Below are positions 1 through 6,069 of a DNA stretch of 6,069 nucleotides, in pieces. The stretch is from Streptococcus sp. A12 (GTDB taxonomy: Bacteria; Bacillota; Bacilli; Lactobacillales; Streptococcaceae): positions 1 through 6,069 of the forward strand of contig NZ_CAJPOU010000069.1 of the NCBI RefSeq assembly GCF_905372335.1, written 5' to 3'. Both the position numbers and the translations under genes were made by a program. The number at the start of each line of letters is the position of its first letter. Position 1 is the stretch's first letter. Under the pieces are notes generated by a model. The model did not search any database. It was not told where the DNA came from and saw only the letters and a program-made list of their open reading frames with translations.

Positions 1-2
1 AG

Positions 3-29
3 TAATTTTCTGAAAATTTATTAAATTTT
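3..29 (-). repeat. AT-rich inverted repeats past the end of trpA
   Basis: The 45 bases after the trpA stop are almost pure A and T. Read in transcript sense, AAAATTT (29-23) and AAATTTT (19-13) make a perfect 7-bp stem with a 3-base loop. The same AAATTTT segment can instead pair, via AATTTT (18-13), with AAAATT (9-4) around CAG. Both stems are all A-U and too weak, with no clear U-run after either, to be called a terminator. The real operon end is probably beyond the window, or the signal is a Rho-type or weak one. Confidence 0.3.
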
Positions 30-45
30 GTAATTTTTCTTATCC

Positions 46-831
46 TTAGCATTTATTAAAGTGTGAACCATAGTCTACAAAGGCCTTAGCATCGCTGGTT
101 TTGCCCTCATGAAGGTCCCGAACAATTTTCGAGCCTACGATGACCCCATCCGATACCTGATTAAAGCGTTGGATATCTTCTTGGGTGGAGACCCCAAATC
201 CTGTCAGAACTGGAATAGTGGCCAAGTCTCTCAAGGTTGCCAAGTGCTGATCCAAGTCGTCCCGGTAGTTGCCCATCTTCCCAGTAACTCCATTGATGGC
301 TACCGCATAGATAAAGCCTTCTGCTTCTTGGATCAAGGCCTTTTGGCGTTCGACACCAGTAGTCAAGCTGACCAGGGGAACAAGGGCAATATCACTTCCT
401 TCCAAGTAAGGTGCTATCATATCAGCATGCTCATTTGGCAGATCTGGAATGATCAAGCCTTTGACGGAGGTAGAAGCCAATTCTTTTATAAAAGCCTCAA
501 TCCCATATTGGTAGACTGGATTGATATAGGTCATGATAACCAAGGGAATCTTGGTCTCTTGTTCTTGGATTTTTTTTACAATAGCGGTTAAGGTCACTCC
601 CTTGGCCAAACTACGTTGCCCAGCCATCTCGATGACTGGCCCATCCGCTACAGGGTCCGACCAGGGAATCCCTACTTCAATAGCCGATGCTCCACTTTCT
701 TCTAAGAGCTGGATGGTGTCAAAGAGGCCATCCAGTCCCTTCTCATGATCCCCCGCCATGATATAAGGGACAAAGATCCCACGCTTGCTGTCTTTAATGG
801 CTTGTAAATGCTGTGTTAGTGTTTTGGTCAT
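46..831 (-). CDS. trpA: Tryptophan synthase alpha chain
   Basis: TrpA cleaves indole-3-glycerol phosphate to indole and glyceraldehyde 3-phosphate and passes the indole to TrpB in the alpha2-beta2 complex. It is a 261-residue TIM barrel of normal length. The catalytic Glu52 and Asp63 (Glu49 and Asp60 in Salmonella) lie in AIEVGIPWSDPVADGP (50-65). IMTYINPVYQYG (99-110) and GLIIPDLPNEH (125-135) match conserved family segments, the latter being the loop 2-type region that contacts TrpB. Tyr175 precedes the mobile loop INGVTGKMG (179-187) with Thr183, and the phosphate sites are LTGFGVS (209-215) and GVIVGSKIV (229-237). The ATG is 2 bases past the trpB stop, so the subunits are probably translated in a coupled way. 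The end is TAA, GGA, TAA, giving a second in-frame stop. It is the last trp gene of the operon. Confidence 0.98.
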   Translation of the reverse strand: MTKTLTQHLQAIKDSKRGIFVPYIMAGDHEKGLDGLFDTIQLLEESGASAIEVGIPWSDPVADGPVIEMAGQRSLAKGVTLTAIVKKIQEQETKIPLVIMTYINPVYQYGIEAFIKELASTSVKGLIIPDLPNEHADMIAPYLEGSDIALVPLVSLTTGVERQKALIQEAEGFIYAVAINGVTGKMGNYRDDLDQHLATLRDLATIPVLTGFGVSTQEDIQRFNQVSDGVIVGSKIVRDLHEGKTSDAKAFVDYGSHFNKC

Positions 832-833
832 CT

Positions 834-2036
834 CTACTTCCCTTCTGCTTCAAACTGTTCTTTCACCTGCATGACATCCTTGTCTCCACGACCAGATAGG
901 CAGATGATGAGATGTTGGTCCGGAGGCATTTTTGCTGCGACTTTTTGCGCTAGAGCGATAGCATGACTGGACTCCAATGCTGGAATGATCCCCTCCAAAC
1001 GAGAGAGCAACTTAAATCCTTCAAGGGCTTCTTCATCCGTGATGGAATCATAGGTAGCTCGGCCAATTTCATTGAAATAACAATGCTCTGGCCCCACACC
1101 AGGATAATCCAATCCAGCAGAGATAGAGAAAGCCTCCATGATCTGTCCATGGGCATCTTGAAGCACTTCCATCAAGGTTCCATGAAGGATACCAGGACGA
1201 CCTTTAGCAAAGGTCGCTGCGTGTTTGTCCGTATCCAAACCAAGACCAGAGGCTTCTGCTCCGTACATGGCTACAGATTCGTCTTCTACGAAGGGGTAGA
1301 ACATGCCAATGGCATTGGAGCCTCCACCGATACAGGCTAGGACCGCATCAGGAAGTTTTCCACCTGAGACTTCAGCAAACTGACGTTTGGCTTCCTTACC
1401 AATCACGGATTGAAAATCTCGGACAATCTCTGGGAAGGGAGCTGGTCCAAGGGCAGATCCCATGATGTAGTGGGTATCATCAATCCCAGCTACCCATGCA
1501 CGAAGGGCCGCATTGACCGCATCTTTCAGCACGCGCGATCCATCTGTCACACTATGGACTTTTGCTCCCAAGAGCTCCATCCGAAAGACATTGAGGGCCT
1601 GGCGTTTGACATCTTCTTCCCCCATGTAGATGGTACACTCCATCTCAAAGAGTGCTGCTGCCGTCGCTGTTGCAACTCCGTGTTGACCAGCCCCTGTCTC
1701 CGCGATGATCTTCTTCTTGCCCATCCGTTTAGCCAACAAGACCTGACCAAGGGCATTGTTAATCTTGTGGGCCCCTGTATGGTTGAGGTCTTCTCGTTTC
1801 AGGTAGATTTGCGCTCCACCGATGTGCTTGGAGAGGCTTTTGGCGTGGTAAAGTGGAGTCTCCCGCCCTACATAATTCTTGAGTAAGTCATCCAATTCCG
1901 CCTGAAAGCTTGGATCTGCTTTGGCTTCTCGGTATGCCTTATCCAGTTCGATCACGGCTGTCATCAGGGTTTCTGGGACAAACTGGCCCCCAAATTTTCC
2001 ATAAAACCCTTTTTCATCCGGTAGTTGATAGTTCAT
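834..2036 (-). CDS. trpB: Tryptophan synthase beta chain
   Basis: TrpB is the PLP enzyme that condenses indole, delivered through a tunnel from TrpA, with L-serine to give tryptophan. It has 400 residues, normal for the TrpB1 class; streptococcal relatives, as I recall them, have a slightly longer C-terminal tail. Numbered from MNYQLP, the PLP-binding Lys91 is in GAHKINN (88-94), Glu113 in IAETGAGQHGVATATAAA (111-128) matches the catalytic Glu109 of Salmonella, CIGGGSNAIG (235-244) is the PLP phosphate loop, SISAGLDYPGVGPEH (304-318) holds the Asp310 that gates closure, Glu355 is in IPALESSHA, and Ser381 in LSGRGDKD contacts the cofactor ring nitrogen. The start at 2036 is preferred: it has AAGGAG 7 bases upstream, forms ATGA with the trpF stop, and places the conserved N-terminus correctly. 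The frame is open upstream to an ATG at 2222, but those 62 residues are trpF read out of frame. Confidence 0.98.
   Translation of the reverse strand: MNYQLPDEKGFYGKFGGQFVPETLMTAVIELDKAYREAKADPSFQAELDDLLKNYVGRETPLYHAKSLSKHIGGAQIYLKREDLNHTGAHKINNALGQVLLAKRMGKKKIIAETGAGQHGVATATAAALFEMECTIYMGEEDVKRQALNVFRMELLGAKVHSVTDGSRVLKDAVNAALRAWVAGIDDTHYIMGSALGPAPFPEIVRDFQSVIGKEAKRQFAEVSGGKLPDAVLACIGGGSNAIGMFYPFVEDESVAMYGAEASGLGLDTDKHAATFAKGRPGILHGTLMEVLQDAHGQIMEAFSISAGLDYPGVGPEHCYFNEIGRATYDSITDEEALEGFKLLSRLEGIIPALESSHAIALAQKVAAKMPPDQHLIICLSGRGDKDVMQVKEQFEAEGK
840..845 (-). promoter_or_regulatory. Weaker ribosome binding site of trpA
   Basis: GAAGGG on the minus strand, in the last codons of trpB, lies 8 bases before ATG 831-829. 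It matches the Shine-Dalgarno consensus less well than the AAGGAG sites of trpF and trpB, so trpA may rely on ribosomes that have just ended trpB two bases upstream. Confidence 0.55.
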
Positions 2037-2614
2037 GCTTTCGCTCCTTCTATAAATGCTCTTATCTTTTCTATATCTTTGTGTCCGTCTGTTTCGACCC
2101 CTGAAGAGACATCCAGGACATAGGGCTGAAAGGTCTCTCGAGCTTGGCGGACATTGTCCACTGTCAAGCCCCCTGCAATAAAGAAGTCCTGCCGGATCTT
2201 CTGATCTTTCAGCAAGTCCCAATCAAAGGTTTGCCCACTCCCCGCTACTGGAGCATCAAAGAGCAGATAATCTGCCTGGCTTGACACTTGGGCTTCCTGA
2301 TCACTGAGTTGGATCGCGCGAATGACGGGAACTGAAATCTTTGGAATCAGAGCTTCATCAAAATTTCCATGAATCTGAACAATGTCTAAGGGAACCTGAG
2401 CAATGGCTTGCTCCAGCTCCTCTAGACTCGGTGAGACAAAGACTCCGACAATTTTGGTCTTGCCAGTCACCAGTCTCGCCAATTCGTGGGCTTGCTCCAG
2501 ACTGACTTGTCGCTTGCTCTTAGCGAATACAAAGCCGATATAGTCTGCTCCTGCTAGGACAGCCGTCTCCACGGCTTCCGCTGTAGACAGGCCACATATT
2601 TTAACCTTTGTCAA
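2033..2614 (-). CDS. trpF: Phosphoribosylanthranilate isomerase, TTG start
   Basis: TrpF performs the Amadori rearrangement of N-(5'-phosphoribosyl)anthranilate to the substrate of TrpC. It is a 193-residue (beta/alpha)8 barrel, close to the family's usual 195-205. The general base Cys7 is in KICGL (5-9) and the general acid is Asp120 at the end of DYLLFD (115-120). Other family motifs are GADYIGFVFAKSKRQVS (22-38), VGVFV (56-60), VQIHG (79-83), IAGGL (146-150) and LDVSSGVE (167-174). The KICGL motif must begin almost at the N-terminus, and the only suitable start is TTG at 2614, with a perfect AAGGAG 7 bases upstream; no in-frame ATG fits. The gene overlaps trpC by 14 bases and trpB by 4. 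The weaker TTG may lower output relative to its neighbours, or make it depend on trpC translation; this is inference. Confidence 0.95.
   Translation of the reverse strand: MTKVKICGLSTAEAVETAVLAGADYIGFVFAKSKRQVSLEQAHELARLVTGKTKIVGVFVSPSLEELEQAIAQVPLDIVQIHGNFDEALIPKISVPVIRAIQLSDQEAQVSSQADYLLFDAPVAGSGQTFDWDLLKDQKIRQDFFIAGGLTVDNVRQARETFQPYVLDVSSGVETDGHKDIEKIRAFIEGAKA
2044..2049 (-). promoter_or_regulatory. Ribosome binding site fixing the trpB start at 2036
   Basis: AAGGAG on the minus strand sits in the last codons of trpF, 7 bases before ATG 2036-2034. It decides between this start and the 62-codon-longer open frame from 2222. Confidence 0.8.
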
Positions 2615-3368
2615 TTTGTAACTCCTTGACCTTTTCTGCTACATCACCTGCTGTCATGAGAGCAGTCCCAACCAAGATCCCATTAAAGTAGGGAGCGACA
2701 CGAGCCGCATCTGCCCCATTAAAAATAGCGGACTCCGATATATAAACTGGCTGGTCTTTGAAATATGTGGACAATTCAAGACTAGTATTCAGATCCGTTT
2801 CAAAGGTGACCAGGTTCCGGTTATTGACCCCGATAATCTCCGCCCCGATTCGATGGGCGATTTCGAGCTCAGCTAAGTTATGGGTCTCTACAAGCACTTC
2901 CAAACCAAGCCCCGTCGCAAAGTCGTAGAGTTCTTTGAGCCGGGCTTCTGGCAAGGCTGCGACAATCAAGAGAATAACCGTTGCTCCGGCATTGCGAGAG
3001 CGGACAATTTGCTTCTCATCGATGATAAAGTCCTTGGCCAAGGTTGGAATCGTTACATGGGAAGAAATCTCACCAAGGTAGTCGAGATCTCCCTTGAAAA
3101 AGACTTGGTCCGTCAGGACTGAGATCATGGCTGCCCCGTTTTCTTCATAGGTCTTGGCTTGGGCGACAATATCCACATCCAAGTTAATATCCCCCATACT
3201 AGGACTGGCTTTCTTCACCTCAGCGATGATCTGCAAGTGCTCTTGATGGCTCTTGAGAAAATCATAGAGACGATAGGTTTGACGAAGAGGCTGGAGGTCT
3301 TCCATGACCAGTTGCGCCACTTCTTTTTCTTTTTGTTCTAGGATTGTCGGTAGAAAGGCTTTACTCAT
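2601..3368 (-). CDS. trpC: Indole-3-glycerol phosphate synthase
   Basis: TrpC closes the indole ring: 1-(2-carboxyphenylamino)-1-deoxyribulose 5-phosphate becomes indole-3-glycerol phosphate, with loss of CO2 and water. It is a single-domain (beta/alpha)8 barrel of 255 residues, not fused to TrpF as in E. coli. By comparison with the well-studied Sulfolobus enzyme, the active-site residues are present: Glu50 and Lys52 in IIAEVKKASPS (47-57), the catalytic Lys112 in LAKDFII (110-116), Glu161 in LVETHN (159-164), Asn182 and Arg184 in GVNNRNL (180-186), and Glu212-Ser213 in YISES (209-213). The phosphate end is NGILVGTALM (229-238). The ATG lies in ATGA with the trpD stop, with AAGAGG (3376-3381) 7 bases upstream. 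The 3' end overlaps trpF by 14 bases and contains the trpF ribosome site. Confidence 0.97.
   Translation of the reverse strand: MSKAFLPTILEQKEKEVAQLVMEDLQPLRQTYRLYDFLKSHQEHLQIIAEVKKASPSMGDINLDVDIVAQAKTYEENGAAMISVLTDQVFFKGDLDYLGEISSHVTIPTLAKDFIIDEKQIVRSRNAGATVILLIVAALPEARLKELYDFATGLGLEVLVETHNLAELEIAHRIGAEIIGVNNRNLVTFETDLNTSLELSTYFKDQPVYISESAIFNGADAARVAPYFNGILVGTALMTAGDVAEKVKELQIDKG
2622..2627 (-). promoter_or_regulatory. Ribosome binding site fixing the TTG start of trpF
   Basis: AAGGAG on the minus strand lies inside the last codons of trpC, 7 bases before the TTG at 2614-2612. Full match to the anti-Shine-Dalgarno and ideal spacing support TTG as the real start in the absence of a nearby ATG. 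Confidence 0.8.
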
Positions 3369-4369
3369 ACTTGAACCTCTTGTAAGTGTTGCAATTTAGC
3401 AAGGGCAGAACCATCGGAAATCAATTGACGCGCAAGCTCCACACCTTCTTTGATACTTGCCACTTTTCCATTGGCATAAAAGCCAAGACCAGCATTGAGA
3501 ACTGTCGTTTCCAGATAAGGGCTAGCCTCATTCTTCAAGACTCTGAGGAGAATTTCTGCATTTTCCTTGGCATCGCCCCCAGTTATTTCAGACAGCTCCA
3601 CCTTGTCCATCCCCAGATCTTCATAGGTAAAGGTATGCTGGCTAATCTTGCCGTCTTCTAAGAGAGTATAGGTATTGGTTCCATAAAGAGCAGCTTCATC
3701 CATATTGTCAGGACCAGTGATGACGACGGCACGTTTGCGTCCCAACTGCTGGATGGCACGCGCGACAATCTCTTGCAATTCGACACGGTAGAGCCCCATG
3801 AGTTGGGTTTCAAGATCCAGTGGATTGGCCAGTGGCCCAACCAGGTTCATAATGGTTGGAATCCCCATAGCTTGACGAGCAGGGCCAATAAAGCGCATAG
3901 CCGGATGCATGGTTTGCGCAAAGATAAAGGCCAAGCCAACCTCGTCCAAGGCTTTAGAGAGGGTCTCTGGCGAGGCTGCCACGTTGATGCCCAGCGCTTC
4001 TAGGACATCTGCAGAGCCTGACTTAGAAGAAACAGAGCGATTGCCGGCCTTGGCCATGCGGATCCCTCCAGCAGCCAAAACGAAGCAAACAGTCGTCGAA
4101 ATGTTAAAGCTATAGGATTGGTCACCGCCAGTCCCACAGTTACACATGGCATCTGAGAAGGTCTCTGGCAATACCGTCGCATGGGCCTTTAAGGCGCGCA
4201 CGATCCCAGTAATTTCGTCTGCTGTTTCTCCCTTGGTTTTGAGTCCCATCAAAAAGGCAGCGATTTGACTTTCTGATAGTTGGTTCTGCAAGATTTGATC
4301 AAAGACTTCTTGGACTTGCTCTTGCGTCAAGTCTTGGCGATTAGAGATTTGTAAGAATAGTTCTTTCAT
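3365..4369 (-). CDS. trpD: Anthranilate phosphoribosyltransferase
   Basis: TrpD transfers the phosphoribosyl group of PRPP to anthranilate, giving N-(5'-phosphoribosyl)anthranilate for TrpF. The 334-residue length is normal for the family. An N-terminal helical domain (about 1-65, with LSESQIAAFLMGLKTKGET at 31-49) precedes the phosphoribosyltransferase domain. That domain carries the PRPP-binding CGTGGD (78-83), KAGNRSVSSKSGSADVLE (107-124), an anthranilate-site stretch around MHPAMRF and GPARQAMGIPTIMNLVGPL (154-180), and the acidic metal-binding pair DE (224-225). The start is an ATG with GAGG (4378-4381) 8 bases upstream. A 64-base gap separates it from trpG, unlike the overlapping joints elsewhere. 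Its TGA overlaps the trpC start in ATGA. Thymidine/pyrimidine phosphorylases share the fold, but the motifs and the context are those of TrpD. Confidence 0.97.
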   Translation of the reverse strand: MKELFLQISNRQDLTQEQVQEVFDQILQNQLSESQIAAFLMGLKTKGETADEITGIVRALKAHATVLPETFSDAMCNCGTGGDQSYSFNISTTVCFVLAAGGIRMAKAGNRSVSSKSGSADVLEALGINVAASPETLSKALDEVGLAFIFAQTMHPAMRFIGPARQAMGIPTIMNLVGPLANPLDLETQLMGLYRVELQEIVARAIQQLGRKRAVVITGPDNMDEAALYGTNTYTLLEDGKISQHTFTYEDLGMDKVELSEITGGDAKENAEILLRVLKNEASPYLETTVLNAGLGFYANGKVASIKEGVELARQLISDGSALAKLQHLQEVQV

Positions 4370-4427
4370 AAGGGTTTCCTCTTATCTTTTCTACACGTTT
4401 TAATAGATATTTTAGCTGCTTGGAACT

Positions 4428-4452
4428 GCTGGTCTAGTCTAGGACCAGCTTC
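4428..4452 (-). other. RNA hairpin over the trpG stop codon
   Basis: On the transcribed strand GCTGGTC (4449-4443) pairs perfectly with GACCAGC (4434-4428), leaving an 8-base loop, CTAGACTA. The stem can be lengthened by GAA (4452-4450) with TTC (4425-4423) across a two-base bulge. The trpG stop TAG (4436-4434) lies in the loop and first base of the 3' arm. No run of U follows, so this is not a typical intrinsic terminator. A role in mRNA processing, in stability, or in separating trpG translation from trpD is inference; chance pairing is possible, since the 5' arm is also coding. Confidence 0.45.
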
Positions 4453-5000
4453 ACAAAATTTTCGATCATTTTTAGACCATCTGGACTACCGATACTCTCA
4501 GGATGATACTGAAGTCCGTAGATGGGCAGGCTCTTGTGTTGGATGGCCATGATTTCTTGGTCGTCCGTAGTGATGGCTGTGACCTCAAATTCTTCTGGCA
4601 TTTGGTCAACGACGATAGAATGGTAACGCATGATAGGCACATCATTCTCAATATCCTTGAAAATGGGAGATGGCGTTTCAAGGGAAATCTTGCTTTGTTT
4701 GCCATGCATGACATTCTTAGCCAGTCGCAACTTGCCGCCAAAGGTCTCAGCTAGGGCTTGATGCCCCAGGCAAATCCCCAACATTGGTTTCTTACCTGCA
4801 AAGTCCTTGATCATGGCTTCCATTTTCCCAGCATCTGCTGGCCAGCCTGGACCTGGGGAGAAGACGAGGGCATCTGCTACTTCCGCCTGCTCATACAAGC
4901 GCTCATCATCATTTCGCAAGACCTCAACCTCTGTATAAGTTCCCAAGTATTGGGCCAAATTATAGGTGAAGGAATCATAATTATCCACTAATATAATCAT
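4434..5000 (-). CDS. trpG: Anthranilate synthase component II, glutamine amidotransferase
   Basis: TrpG hydrolyses glutamine and channels ammonia to TrpE. It is a stand-alone class I amidotransferase of 188 residues, the usual size for an unfused TrpG; there is no TrpD fusion as seen in enterics. Visible motifs are DNYDSFTYNL (6-15), SPGPG (48-52), the nucleophile elbow GICLGHQ with Cys77 (75-81), HGK (99-101), MRYHS (124-128), and QYHPES with the catalytic His166 and Glu168 (164-169). The ATG overlaps the trpE stop in ATGA (4997-5000), and AGGAG at 5008-5012 lies 7 bases upstream, inside trpE. This arrangement suggests translational coupling of the two subunits of one complex. TrpG and PabA are near-identical folds and one protein can serve both enzymes in some bacteria; its place next to trpE favours TrpG, but a dual role with a PabB elsewhere cannot be excluded. 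Confidence 0.97.
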   Translation of the reverse strand: MIILVDNYDSFTYNLAQYLGTYTEVEVLRNDDERLYEQAEVADALVFSPGPGWPADAGKMEAMIKDFAGKKPMLGICLGHQALAETFGGKLRLAKNVMHGKQSKISLETPSPIFKDIENDVPIMRYHSIVVDQMPEEFEVTAITTDDQEIMAIQHKSLPIYGLQYHPESIGSPDGLKMIENFVKLVLD

Positions 5001-6069
5001 TGAACATCTCCTATTCTTGTCATCGATTTTGCCTTGTTAATCGTTTCGTAAAATTCATTCTCCGGAACACTGTCGTAGACAATCCCTGCTCCTGCTTGGA
5101 CGTAGGCCTTTTGATTCTTGAGGATCATGGTCCGAATGGCAATGGCGAAGTCCATATCCCCTGTCGCTGAGAGGTAGCCGATAGCCCCTGCATAGACGCC
5201 ACGTTTTTCCTGTTCCAACTCATAGATCCGACGCATGGCCCGAATCTTAGGAGCTCCAGAGACTGTCCCAGCTGGCAAAGTGGATTTGAGTGCATCGAGA
5301 GCTGTTAGGTGTGGCAGGAGTTGCCCCTTGACCACACTGGTCAGGTGCATGACATATCGGAAATACTCGACTTCCATATACTTGGTCACTTCGACCGTCC
5401 CGTTTTGAGCGATTTTCCCGATATCATTGCGGCCCAGATCTACCAGCATGCGGTGCTCGGCTGTTTCCTTGATATCGTGAAGGAGTTCATGAGCCAGGGC
5501 TTGGTCCTCTTCTTCCGTTGCTCCACGAGGTCGGGTTCCGGCGATTGGATTAGTGGTCACCTCTCCCTTCTTCACCGATACCAGACTTTCAGGACTGGCT
5601 CCAATGATCTGGTAGTGATCAAAGTCATAGAAATAGAGATAGTTAGATGGGTTGGTCACGCGCAAATTCCGGTAATAATCCAAGGGATCACCCTCAAAGT
5701 CTGCTGAGAAGCGTTGACTGAGGACACATTGGAACATATCGCCTTCACGGATCAGTTTCTTGACCTTAGCAACCATCTCCATAAAGACTTCTTTCTCGAT
5801 ATGATTGGTGAAGTGGAGGGCCTGCAAGGCCTGAGGGGTGAACTCGTTGGGCGCTTGGGTTTGCAGATCGGTCACCACTTGCCCCAGTGATTGGCGGACC
5901 GCATCATTGCTTCGACCAGAGTAGATATTGTCTTCCACCACATAGACTTTTTCCTTCTTGTGGTCAAAAATCAAATAAGACTCGTATATGAAGAAATGCA
6001 TGTCTGGTGTCCCGATCGTATCCTGAGGAATCCGTCCAATCTCTTCGTAAACCCCGATCATATCATAGC
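4997..6069 (-). CDS. trpE: Anthranilate synthase component I, 5' end cut off by window edge
   Basis: TrpE converts chorismate to anthranilate in the cytoplasm, using ammonia handed over by TrpG; it is the committed and normally feedback-inhibited step of tryptophan synthesis. About 356 codons are visible and the frame stays open to the window edge (Y-D precede the ATG at 6061), so that ATG is internal. Streptococcal TrpE is about 450 residues by recollection, so roughly 100 N-terminal residues, including the region holding the usual tryptophan-binding LLES-type motif, are missing. Counting from the Met at 6061, the chorismate-binding domain shows GDMFQCVLSQRF (107-118), GASPESLV (154-161), PIAGTRPRG (172-180), ETAEHRMLVDLGRND (199-213), YVMHLTSV with the likely catalytic His (236-243), LPAGTVSGAPK (262-272), DMDFAIAIRT (302-311) and QAGAGIVYDSVPE (322-334). 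The TGA stop sits in an ATGA shared with trpG. PabB and isochorismate synthases are relatives, but the operon context settles TrpE. Confidence 0.97.
   Translation of the reverse strand, partial: YDMIGVYEEIGRIPQDTIGTPDMHFFIYESYLIFDHKKEKVYVVEDNIYSGRSNDAVRQSLGQVVTDLQTQAPNEFTPQALQALHFTNHIEKEVFMEMVAKVKKLIREGDMFQCVLSQRFSADFEGDPLDYYRNLRVTNPSNYLYFYDFDHYQIIGASPESLVSVKKGEVTTNPIAGTRPRGATEEEDQALAHELLHDIKETAEHRMLVDLGRNDIGKIAQNGTVEVTKYMEVEYFRYVMHLTSVVKGQLLPHLTALDALKSTLPAGTVSGAPKIRAMRRIYELEQEKRGVYAGAIGYLSATGDMDFAIAIRTMILKNQKAYVQAGAGIVYDSVPENEFYETINKAKSMTRIGDVQ

Noticed and set aside
109..591. 160-codon open frame on the plus strand opposite trpA
   Set aside because: It lies fully antisense to a well-conserved gene, no plausible ribosome site was evident, and the product looks like no known family; it is a shadow of trpA codon use.
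963..1886. Two plus-strand open frames (963-1340, 1410-1886) opposite trpB
   Set aside because: Both are antisense to conserved trpB domains. The products are rich in Cys, His and Phe in the way of reverse-frame artefacts and no domain is recognisable.
3092..3110. U-run in the trpC transcript as an internal terminator
   Set aside because: Only five U residues follow no stable GC-rich stem; it encodes the ordinary codons for a conserved part of TrpC.
4434..4440. trpG-trpD fusion by read-through of the TAG stop
   Set aside because: Both genes have complete, normal-length products, trpD has its own ribosome site, and 64 bases lie between; nothing suggests recoding.
5309..5707. 132-codon plus-strand open frame opposite trpE
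   Set aside because: It is antisense to the most conserved part of TrpE; no motif or start signal supports it.
6059..6061. ATG at 6061 as the start of trpE
   Set aside because: In-frame codons (Y-D) continue to the window edge, the family needs about 100 more N-terminal residues, and the sequence around it is mid-domain TrpE.
1..6069. A hidden new system (mobile element, array, toxin-antitoxin, riboswitch) in the window
   Set aside because: Nearly every base from 46 to 6069 belongs to a recognised trp gene; the only non-coding stretches are 45, 64 and 2 bases. No direct repeats, terminal inverted repeats, tRNA-like or T-box-like structures were seen.

Overview
This window holds one biosynthetic operon and nothing else I can support. 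All genes lie on the minus strand, and read in the direction of transcription (from about 6069 down to 46) they are trpE (5' end missing), trpG, trpD, trpC, trpF, trpB and trpA. This is the complete chorismate-to-tryptophan pathway in the classic Gram-positive order E-G-D-C-F-B-A. Protein sequences (for example the TrpB N-terminus with GFYGKFGGQFVPETLM and the TrpA start with IFVPYIMAGDHEKGLDGL), protein lengths, strong AAGGAG-type ribosome sites and the free-standing single-domain TrpG, TrpC and TrpF point to a Streptococcus, most likely a viridans (mitis/sanguinis/parasanguinis-like) species. The species cannot be fixed from the sequence alone.

Layout: trpE fills 4997-6069 and runs off the window. 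Its N-terminal part of roughly 100 residues, the promoter and any leader or attenuator lie outside. trpG (4434-5000) overlaps trpE by 4 bases. A 64-base gap, the only real intergenic spacer inside the operon, separates trpG from trpD and carries a perfect 7-bp hairpin over the trpG stop codon. trpD (3365-4369), trpC (2601-3368), trpF (2033-2614), trpB (834-2036) and trpA (46-831) then follow with overlaps of 4, 14 and 4 bases and a gap of 2. trpF begins at TTG, and trpB begins at 2036 rather than at the longer open frame from 2222. The 45 bases past trpA are very AT-rich, with weak overlapping inverted repeats and no convincing terminator.

How the genes work together: TrpE and TrpG form anthranilate synthase (chorismate + glutamine to anthranilate). 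TrpD adds phosphoribose from PRPP, TrpF isomerises the product, TrpC closes the indole ring to indole-3-glycerol phosphate, and TrpA/TrpB as tryptophan synthase release indole and join it to serine. All visible catalytic motifs are intact and no frame is broken, so apart from the unseen start of trpE the pathway looks functional.

I looked for something new (hidden genes on the plus strand, mobile elements, arrays, riboswitches, fused domains) and found none. The points worth a second look are small ones about translation coupling, start choice and RNA structure at gene junctions.
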